A stretch of 64,000 nt of DNA, from positions 1 through 64,000 of the forward strand of contig JBAZEP010000001.1 in assembly GCA_041653835.1 (NCBI GenBank). Reading direction: 5' to 3'. The notes beneath the pieces are model-generated. The model was not told where the DNA came from. It searched no databases and saw only the letters and a list, made by a program, of their open reading frames with translations. A program made the position numbers and the translations under genes. Positions 23,125-31,100 of the stretch are shown one piece after another; position 1 is the first letter of the stretch; each line of letters begins with the position of its first letter. This DNA comes from UBA10183 sp041653835 (GTDB lineage: Bacteria > Omnitrophota > Gorgyraeia > Gorgyraeales > Gorgyraeaceae).

Positions 23125-26100
23125 TTAACGTTCAAAGACCACCCAGATTTTCTTTTCGGAAAGGACCTTGCTTCCTTCCAGCACCTGGCCCGTCACTATG
23201 ATCCTGTAGCAATCCGAATGCACCGTGACAAGGTTCGATATCTGCTTGAACCTGTTCTTTTTATCAGCGTCATTGGAGCCTAACGCGTGCGTGGAAATAA
23301 GGTCGCCTATGCCTAAATTAAGGCCGTTCTTATTGCCGAACACCCTGTTATTGATGATATTATCCGCCGCGGCGTCATCTATGCCAGGCAGCGAGTTTAG
23401 AACATTTTTGGAGGCTGTATTCACGTTTATCCTGCCGTATAAATTATTAACGGGATCCAGCCTTATGAAATCGAAATGCGCCGCGCCTGTCTCGGACGCG
23501 TTCCTTACCTTTATTTCCAGGACATTTTCCGGAGTGGAAACAGCGCTGCCGGTGCCTATCTCTACATTCCCGAATGTTATCCCGTTATCGGGCCCGGGCG
23601 TGAGAGCGGGGGTAAAATCAGTCCACGTCTCATCCGCGAGGCGCATCGATACGGCTACAGCCTCGCCCTCTTCACCGAATATTTTCAGCCTGTAATGCCC
23701 GTTTTCCAAACCGTCCCCGGCATCCCACTTCCATGTACCTGTGGAATCTTTTTTTCCGCTTTCGCACCGGTCCGTAAAAGGCTCGGCCCTCTGGACCACC
23801 TTCCATCCGCCTTCGGAACCTTCGACAAGATTGTTTTCCGCTTCCAGCCTGGCCCCGAACACCGTAAGCCTGTCCGCTATCTTGGCGATATCCTCCAGTG
23901 ATAACATTTTCCATGGCTCCATCCCGAGCGATATAAAAGCGATCTCGCCGATCGACGAAAAATTCTTATTCTTTACGCTGGTCTCGGTATCATAGTGCTC
24001 GATGATCTCCTCGCCTATCTTTTCTTTCATCCCGTCATTGTTGTTGGCAAGCCCGGGCGTACCTCCTTTTTTAGCCAGGCAGGCGTACCAGTTATCCGGT
24101 ATGCCGTTACTATTCGAATCTACGGCGTAAGCCGGATCTGATTTTTCCAGCGCTTTATAATCCGCCACATTGCCTGAGAAATATTCCTGCTTGTCCACTA
24201 TATGGCCCATGGGGTCTTTGAGGGTTATAAAATTCCCTCCCATGAAAGAGCTGTCGCCCAATAGATCAGAGCCCGGGGAAACAGCTCTTAAAAAATGCAG
24301 CGCCGCGGATTTTTCTTTGCCCCATATTGAAACAAACGATATGCCGTTACCGTTTATGCCTCCCTGCGTATCATCCTTATCCACACAAAGAACAAGATGT
24401 TCATGCGGCCCTATGACTGTCCCGAGAGGGACGGTCGCGGGCCAGCCTTCCTTGCTCGGGCCCTCTACGGTCCACCCGTCAATAGAAACCTCTTTCGGCG
24501 TCAGGTTTATCAACTCTATATATTCCGCGTCGGGCGCCTGGCTGAGTTCTATGGCCCTGAAATATGTAGAGCCCGTCTCCCTGTTATTCTGTATCCTTAC
24601 CGTAAGCTTTCCGCTCGAAACAACCGCCGCTTTCCCGCCCCCGAACAAATCCCCGTCCATGACATTGGAAGAACGGCTGCCCCCTATCTCCACATCGCCT
24701 ATTTCCTGGCCGCCTGAACCGCTGAACAATTTTATGTAATATTTTCCATCGGGCAGGTCCTTCCATGTCCATTCGCCTTCCCCTGTCTTGCCGCCTCCAT
24801 GCTCATCGTTCTGATAGAATCCGTTCTGCCATACCCAATCCCCGCCCGGGTCCTGGCCGCTAAAAACACTCCTGGAAATAGCCGGCCTTATCATTACCTC
24901 ATTTATCCTTATACCTTCCACGCCCCTTATTTCAGCCACGCTGAAATTCTGCTGGCCCATCCTGGGATATAATTCGAGATAGGAAAAATAGGACGGGTTC
25001 CCGGAACTGTTCTTGACGGAGAGGTTCAATATCTTGTTTTCGAACGAAATAGTCCCTATCCTCAATATCTCGCCGTGCCTTACTGAATTCTGGGTCATGC
25101 CGTTTACGGTAATGTCGCCTACTGCCTCATCTTTGACACCGAACACACCTATATAGTATTCGCCTTCCGGCAGGTTGACCCAGGTAATGGCATAAGGCTG
25201 GCCGTCTTTCACATCGCTTTGATAACAACTGCCTTTCCAGAGCCAATCGCCTACCGGACCCCTGTTCACGGCAGCGAGCCTGTTATATAATTTAGGTATC
25301 AGGCTCTGGCTGAAATCGCTGTCGCAGGCGTCTATTATGTTTACCGCTTTCTGGAAAGGGTCGCTCACGCCCGCGTCCTGAAGCAATATGGCGAGCGCCT
25401 GGCTGTCCATCGAATTTATATTATTTTTCAACCTGCCTTCCACGTCCAGATTTTTGTCGAGCGAATAAGTAGTTATATAAGCGTATATTTTCGTCAAATC
25501 CTCCCTGGAGATGGATTTTATCTTGCTTATCTCAAAAGGCGTTTCAAACGCCCTGTCATCGCCATAAAGATCCAGAGGGTTATATTCCAGGGGCTCGTCT
25601 ATACCCTCGCCCGCCTCGTCCACTATGCCGTCCGAATTATTATCTATGCCGTCGGAATCTAGTATCCGCTGGTTCCGGTTATCATCCACATCCGCCTCGC
25701 CCGGCTGGCCGTCAGGCCCATACCTGAAACCAACGATATCTTCATAAATAACTTCGGGTTCTTTTAACCCAAGGGAGGCTATAAACTCTTTCAAGTCCAA
25801 TTCATGAGGCATCCATCCTTCCGTGACCTTCAGGGGAGAAAGATTATGCTTATAAGCGAGGTTTATGTCCAGGAAAGCGGTCTCATCCTTGACTAAAACA
25901 GCGTATCTGCCCGTAACCTCGCCTTCCTCATCGTACACGTTCAGCCATTTCGAATCAGCGGTGCCATCGCCGTCATTATCGACATCGCTTCCGGCAAAAA
26001 CCGTATGCCATTTGTCCTCAAAACTGTCTATATCCCTGCCATCTTCTTTCAGGACCTGCCGGGCATATGTAACGCCTGCCTGCGCGAGGTATGACGCCCT

Positions 26101-26235
26101 CGTAGCTTCCAGGTAGTTGCCGGCAGCCTTGAGGTCGAGTCTCATCGTAAACGCGAAAGATACTGCCATTATACCCGCTACAGCCAGAATGCTGATAACA
26201 AGTATAAGCGCGATCCCTTTATTTTGCTTGATCAT
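23125..26235 (-). CDS. Giant GspK-like minor pseudopilin
   Basis: 1036 residues from the ATG at 26235; typical GspK is about 300-350. The N-terminus is pseudopilin-like (NKGIALILVISILAVAGIMAVSFAFTM), with basic residues, then a hydrophobic helix. GspK hallmarks follow: SYLAQAGVTYARQV, and near the C-terminus a helix-hairpin-helix type segment (INVNTASKNVLNSLPGIDDAAADNIINNR). The extra 700 residues include Ca-binding-like DVDNDGDGTAD, a lamin-tail-like domain (YIELINLTPKEVSIDGWTVEG) and three related modules with GDW-W, LP-G-YYI patterns. Predicted to cap or decorate a pseudopilus at the cell surface. Confidence 0.8.
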   Translation of the reverse strand: MIKQNKGIALILVISILAVAGIMAVSFAFTMRLDLKAAGNYLEATRASYLAQAGVTYARQVLKEDGRDIDSFEDKWHTVFAGSDVDNDGDGTADSKWLNVYDEEGEVTGRYAVLVKDETAFLDINLAYKHNLSPLKVTEGWMPHELDLKEFIASLGLKEPEVIYEDIVGFRYGPDGQPGEADVDDNRNQRILDSDGIDNNSDGIVDEAGEGIDEPLEYNPLDLYGDDRAFETPFEISKIKSISREDLTKIYAYITTYSLDKNLDVEGRLKNNINSMDSQALAILLQDAGVSDPFQKAVNIIDACDSDFSQSLIPKLYNRLAAVNRGPVGDWLWKGSCYQSDVKDGQPYAITWVNLPEGEYYIGVFGVKDEAVGDITVNGMTQNSVRHGEILRIGTISFENKILNLSVKNSSGNPSYFSYLELYPRMGQQNFSVAEIRGVEGIRINEVMIRPAISRSVFSGQDPGGDWVWQNGFYQNDEHGGGKTGEGEWTWKDLPDGKYYIKLFSGSGGQEIGDVEIGGSRSSNVMDGDLFGGGKAAVVSSGKLTVRIQNNRETGSTYFRAIELSQAPDAEYIELINLTPKEVSIDGWTVEGPSKEGWPATVPLGTVIGPHEHLVLCVDKDDTQGGINGNGISFVSIWGKEKSAALHFLRAVSPGSDLLGDSSFMGGNFITLKDPMGHIVDKQEYFSGNVADYKALEKSDPAYAVDSNSNGIPDNWYACLAKKGGTPGLANNNDGMKEKIGEEIIEHYDTETSVKNKNFSSIGEIAFISLGMEPWKMLSLEDIAKIADRLTVFGARLEAENNLVEGSEGGWKVVQRAEPFTDRCESGKKDSTGTWKWDAGDGLENGHYRLKIFGEEGEAVAVSMRLADETWTDFTPALTPGPDNGITFGNVEIGTGSAVSTPENVLEIKVRNASETGAAHFDFIRLDPVNNLYGRINVNTASKNVLNSLPGIDDAAADNIINNRVFGNKNGLNLGIGDLISTHALGSNDADKKNRFKQISNLVTVHSDCYRIIVTGQVLEGSKVLSEKKIWVVFER

Positions 26236-26241
26236 GTTTTC

Positions 26242-26270
26242 ATTATACAAAGCGGGCACAAGATTTGCAA
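26242..26270 (-). promoter_or_regulatory. Promoter giving a leaderless mRNA (GspK-like)
   Basis: On the minus strand: TTGCAA (26270-26265), 17 bases, TATAAT (26247-26242), then six bases to the ATG at 26235. With the normal start distance, transcription begins at or next to the A of the start codon. No Shine-Dalgarno is present. Confidence 0.7.
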
Positions 26271-26277
26271 ACAAAAA

Positions 26278-26333
26278 CCCCGTTCCAAACCTATGCAAAT
26301 CTCTTAGAGCTTACATCCAGGCTTGGAACGGGG
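26278..26333. repeat. Palindrome, family B
   Basis: 56 bp with perfect 11-bp outer arms (CCCCGTTCCAA) and a partly paired interior. The outer arms are shared with 21056-21110. The two copies bracket the Ig-like and GspK-like genes. Confidence 0.88.
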
Positions 26334-26360
26334 CACATTGCTTACATGAAACTGGTTTAT

Positions 26361-27035
26361 CTATTTTCCTTTTAACTTATCCACTAATTCCTGTATCAAT
26401 TTTCCGGCTATATCTTTTGAACCTATCCCGACAGCGAGCGCGAATGCCAGGCCTATGCTCCCGAGCAAAACCGTAATAGTAGTGTTCAGTATAGCGGTCG
26501 CTATGCTCAACTGCTCCAGCGTCATGATAACCGCGAATATGACTATCACGGTCTGCGTTACCTGGCTGAGCAATTTCGCCTGTTTTATGCCGGCGTTCAT
26601 GGAAGCGGTCATGACTATCGAGCCTACAATACTCGCGAAAAATATACCGAGCGAGATTATGAAAATAGCCGCGATGACATTAGGTATGTATAATATGACC
26701 TTATCCAGCAGGGACGCGACTACCGTCATGCCGAGCGCATTCAGGGCCGTCATGAATACAAGAAGCATCACTATCCAATATACAAGCCCGCCCATTAATT
26801 CCGAAAGCGTGTTTTTTATTCCGCCTCTTCTCAATACGTCCGCGAGCCCTGATTTTTCGCTGGCGGTGTCAAACTGTATCATCTTCAGCAGTTTGACCAC
26901 TACATTCTTTAATACAGCCGCGATAATCCAACCTACCACAAGTATTACAAGTATCCCTATCAAGGTAGGTAAAAATGTGGCTGCCCTCACCAACATAGCC
27001 TTAACAGGCTCAATCACTATCATATTCCAATCCAT
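26361..27035 (-). CDS. MscS-type membrane protein (TM_helix family)
   Basis: 224 residues with about five hydrophobic helices, starting with a helix repeat typical of conserved TM_helix proteins related to mechanosensitive channels (LPTLIGILVILVVGWIIAAVLKNVVVKLL) and ending with GLAFALAVGIGSKDIAGKLIQELVDKLKGK, the family's glycine-rich pore-like helix. The soluble beta and C-terminal domains of MscS are absent, so it is probably a small channel-like protein rather than a full MscS. It follows gpmA after a 218-bp gap filled with three palindromes. Confidence 0.8.
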   Translation of the reverse strand: MDWNMIVIEPVKAMLVRAATFLPTLIGILVILVVGWIIAAVLKNVVVKLLKMIQFDTASEKSGLADVLRRGGIKNTLSELMGGLVYWIVMLLVFMTALNALGMTVVASLLDKVILYIPNVIAAIFIISLGIFFASIVGSIVMTASMNAGIKQAKLLSQVTQTVIVIFAVIMTLEQLSIATAILNTTITVLLGSIGLAFALAVGIGSKDIAGKLIQELVDKLKGK

Positions 27036-27068
27036 ACACTACCCCCCTTTCTGTTCTTTAATGAGCAC

Positions 27069-27108
27069 GTCACTTATGGAACGAACGAAGCGAGTGAACA
27101 TAAGTGAC
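27069..27108. repeat. Palindrome, family C (first of three)
   Basis: Arms GTCACTTATG and its complement (10 bp, perfect) enclose a 20-base loop of the type GAACGAACGAAGCGAGTGAA. The loop complement shares TTCACTC with the palindrome at 27169-27225. Confidence 0.85.
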
Positions 27109-27120
27109 TGCGCGAATTAA

Positions 27121-27169
27121 ATACTTGACATTTTTCTATTGTTTTAACCGCTGGAAAAATGTCAAGTAT
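27121..27169. repeat. Palindrome with ATACTTGACA arms (second of three)
   Basis: Perfect 16-bp arms starting ATACTTGACATTTTTC, 17-base loop. No other copy was seen in the window. It abuts the next palindrome at base 27169. Confidence 0.9.
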
Positions 27170-27225
27170 CAAATTCAGCCATATGACTTACGTCGTTTCA
27201 CTCCGTAAGTCATGGCTTTATTTGA
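27169..27225. repeat. Palindrome, family C (third of three)
   Basis: Arms TCAAAT..AGCCAT..GACTTACG and complement, with a 2-base bulge and one short mismatch, and a loop containing TTTCACTC. The ACTTAC/GTAAGT part recurs at 46102-46165. Confidence 0.85.
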
Positions 27226-27253
27226 TAAAGTATATCCTACGTTTTTATAATCG

Positions 27254-28012
27254 TCAAGGGCGGCCGGATTTTCCCTGGTTCGCGACAGACGCTATCGCGG
27301 AATTTATTTTTTCCTGGTCTCCCAGATAATAATGCTTTACAGGAGCGAGATCCTTGGTAAGTTCATAAACAAGCGGGATGCCTGTAGGGATGTTTAGTTT
27401 CACTATTTCTTCTTCGGATATATTGTCTAAATATTTTACAAGCGCCCTTAAACTGTTCCCATGCGCGGCTATAATGATCTTTTTCCCGGATCTCAGCGCG
27501 GGCGCGATAGTTTCTTTCCAGTATGGAACCACCCTGGCAACCGTCTCTTTCAAGCTCTCCGTAAGGGGAATGTCCTTCTCGGGGATATCTTTATACCTGG
27601 GATCGTTACCGGGATACCTTGGATCTTTTCTTTCAAGAGGTTCGGGCGGGATATCATAACTTCTCCGCCATATAAGCACCTGCTCTTCCCCGAATTTCCT
27701 GGCCATCTCGGATTTATTAAGACCCTGCAATCCGCCATAATGCCTTTCATTCAGGCGCCACGAGTTATATATAGATATCCACATGAGGTCCATCTCATCC
27801 AGGGCAAACCACAATGTCCTGATGGCTCTTTTAAGGACAGAGGTATAGGCGGTATCGAATATATAACCTTCTTTTTTTAAAACCCTTCCCGCATCCCTGG
27901 CCTCTAACATGCCTTTCTCGGACAGGTCGACATCGGTCCAGCCGGTAAATTTATTCTCTTTGTTCCAGACGCTCTCTCCATGCCTTAAAAGGACCAGGCG
28001 TATATTTGCCAT
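27254..28012 (-). CDS. gpmA: 2,3-bisphosphoglycerate-dependent phosphoglycerate mutase
   Basis: Interconverts 3- and 2-phosphoglycerate in glycolysis and gluconeogenesis. The phosphohistidine motif LRHGESVWN is at residues 8-16, followed by NKFTGWTDVDLSEKG and the second active-site histidine in AAHGNSLRALVKYL. The 252 residues match the cofactor-dependent dPGM family. A promoter and a GAGGAG ribosome site precede the ATG. It lies next to a polysaccharide-active gene, but that link may be incidental. Confidence 0.96.
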   Translation of the reverse strand: MANIRLVLLRHGESVWNKENKFTGWTDVDLSEKGMLEARDAGRVLKKEGYIFDTAYTSVLKRAIRTLWFALDEMDLMWISIYNSWRLNERHYGGLQGLNKSEMARKFGEEQVLIWRRSYDIPPEPLERKDPRYPGNDPRYKDIPEKDIPLTESLKETVARVVPYWKETIAPALRSGKKIIIAAHGNSLRALVKYLDNISEEEIVKLNIPTGIPLVYELTKDLAPVKHYYLGDQEKINSAIASVANQGKSGRP

Positions 28013-28040
28013 ATCTCAATTCTCCTCTTCTATTTGATTT

Positions 28041-28069
28041 AATATACAACAGTTGGCTTGAAAAATCAA
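28041..28069 (-). promoter_or_regulatory. Promoter of gpmA
   Basis: On the minus strand: TTGATT (28069-28064), 17 bases, TATATT (28046-28041). The leader of about 22 nt contains GAGGAG. Confidence 0.75.
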
Positions 28070-28100
28070 CTATTTCGGCGGGATTTCGCTATTTTAAAAA

Positions 28101-31100
28101 TTATAAATCAGTCGCGCGGTGCTTACCGTTCAATCCATTGTGGTTCTTGAGTATCGCGTTGGTACTGGGGTTTCCAAGCCATATATCTCCTACCTTCCAC
28201 GTAAGAGCGCAATCCTCTCTTTTAATTCCTTTCAATCTTACAAGATATACAGCTTGCCCATTATAAAAATGGGTCAATTCCAAAGGGATAGTCATCCATG
28301 CCGCGTTATCCGGGGTATCAGGAGAGGACAAGGCATTGGTCCTCACATACACCCTTGGCGGCTCTATGCCTGGGGCTATGCGCAGGTTAATGGATATATC
28401 TTCATAGCCGTCACTCAGATCCACCAGCATAGTATCTCCCAAAGAAGGGCTTACGCCGGAGATCTGAATGCCATAGACAGAAAGATTCACATTTGCGGCT
28501 GTCATAGCGTTATTGCGGGGCGCAAGTTCTATATCAAAGGTATCTTTTCCTTTTATTTCATCGCTCCACCACGCAAGATACGCGGCCATTTCATTGAGAA
28601 CATTCAGTTTCCGGCTTAATGGTATGGAATTCACTTCGGTCAAGGCATAAGCATTACGATCTCTATAATATAAGTCTATATCTTTTTCCATCGCTTCCCA
28701 AAACGCCTGTTCTGTATTATCATAAGGCACTATCACATTGACGCCTACCTTGCCGTGAAGCTGGGTGCCGCCTTCTATCCATGGAGCCGCCAGCTGTTTT
28801 CCGCCGTTGTCAGTAACAGCGGATTCTTTATATTCTTCCGCGCCTGTTCTTCTTCTTGAAACCTGGACCTGCAACTGTGTAGCCGCGAGAAGCACTCTTT
28901 GTTCATCCGGGGTAAACTTATCAACCAGGATAAACGTGCCCTTATAAACTGAATTATTTCCGTTTTTATTCTTGTCGTTTTCTATCTCTTCTGCCAATTC
29001 TTTCAGTTCTTTATAAACACGGATGCTCGGTTCATAAGGCTGAACATTGCCGAATATTATTACCTGGGCGCCTTCTTTTACAGACCTTCTTATATTCTCT
29101 TTGGTAAATGCCTTTAGGTCTTCGGTGCCGCCTTGCTCAGGGTTGCCCTCTCCGATACCCAACTTCTCAGGAACACACCTCCCGCTATATGATATGATGA
29201 ATTTTTCTGGGTCAATATCCAGATATCCTGAAATAATCAATGGCTTACCCCTCTTTTCTTTCAGCATATTTAACAGGCTTTCTTTCGCCTTCTTATCAGC
29301 GGATATCATTTGACCCACAGTAGGATGTTCTACATCCGCGCCAGGATACAATTCCAGCAATATTTTACGGAATTCTTTCGCCGATAGTTCCCGTAAGTCC
29401 CCGTTCGCTAGGCCGCGTAAAGGCCGCGCGTCAATATAACTCATTTCAAATGCCTGTATGCGTGAAACACCGCTGGGCATATGGGATGTCCTTAACCCAA
29501 CACTGCTGTCATCTACGATAATCTCTCCATTATCAAGTTTTCTTAGATAAAGGTAATGATATGCATCATCGATATACCTTTTATTTTTTAAGAATTCCCT
29601 CACCTCTTCGATAGACTTAAAATGTTTGAGCACCCTGTTATTATAAGTATGCGTGAAACCGGACACCGGTATTTTGGCCAAAGTTTTGTATTTCCCCGGA
29701 TCTTTTTGATATAAAAATCTCCTGTAAAATGCGGCAGGAAGCACCTGGCCGTCGTGCAGGCTCAGTAAAACATCTTTCCAGCCTTTCTTCCCCATGGTTT
29801 TATCCGCCATTTCAGCCATCCTGTTTGTCAAAACAATGACCGCCGATGAGAAAAAATCCGTAAACTCATCCTGCGCAACCCTGCTGTCTTCCTGATCATA
29901 TTTATAGAGCTTGCCCACATAATATCCATCTTTGTCGCGGACTAAATAATCCTCTATCTCAAATATCTCTATGTCTCCCTTTTCATTCGGCACTTCTATT
30001 TGTTTGATGCGCATATAAACTTCGCACTGAAGAGTTCTACCTCTAAATTCGACTTCCAGATCATCCATTATCTTTTTTCCTGGATCCTCATTAAAATCAT
30101 TATAATAAGGCTCTGCCCACACCAATCTCGCTTTATCTTTTACAAAACGTTTTATGGCTACACTCTTGAAAACCGTAACCCTGCCAAGGCCTCCTGCCAT
30201 GCGGGAAATCTCGGGCGCGGCAATAACAATGGTCTTTCCTATGATATTCTTCGCGTATTTCTCGAGCCACTCATCCGGTATTTCGGACGACGGCTGTAAG
30301 GTAAGCCTGATAGTGTTAAATATAGGGTGGTTATAAAATTCTCCGGCCTTATTTCCAAGGCCATAATCTTTTTCAATATCAGAAATGTCTTCTATAAGTT
30401 TATTTTCCGAAGATTTGTCCATTGTGGAAATAGCGTCCCATATAGGATAATACGCCTCGACAGGATAATAAGACCAGAGTTTCTGGGCATGTTCTTCATA
30501 ACCTAAAAGTATGGCCATAAGCTGGGACGGGCGGCCAAGCTTAGACATTATCTCTTTTCTTATATAGTCATAGTCATTACACCATAGCGCCGCCTTTTGT
30601 TTTTGCGCTTTATTAAAAATCCCGTAAGACCCATTATCCTTTGTAACCAGGCCTGCCGCCGAGAGCTCATCCAGTAACCCCGCGACATATTCCGCGGAAA
30701 GCTTTACATCTTGTTTTAAAATTCCCAGGGCCTTCATCTCAGACTCAAGTTTTTCCTTTATCCCTTCGGCTGTCACAGAACCTTTTCCTTTTAAAACCAT
30801 ATTTAAAGCCGCCTGGAGTTTTGACCACTTCGGCTCTGTCACGACCTGCCCGCTCCTGAGGAATAAAAGCGCGGCAGGGTCCATCATGCCCCTGGATAGT
30901 TTATCTTTTTCAATTACCCGGATATCCGCCCTGTAACGATTTTCCTTCAAATCAACGCAGAACGTATACATCTTCATGCTGTTACTGCCCGTCTCATCCT
31001 TCAGGTCGATCTCTATGATTTTCTCATACTCATCGACCACAGACTGCAGCTTCACCTCGACCTTCCCTTTATGATCTAAAATTTCTTTTACCGTCTCTCT

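Noticed and set aside
27069..27225. CRISPR-like array
   Set aside because: The three palindromes are unlike each other and have no regular spacers; there are no cas genes.
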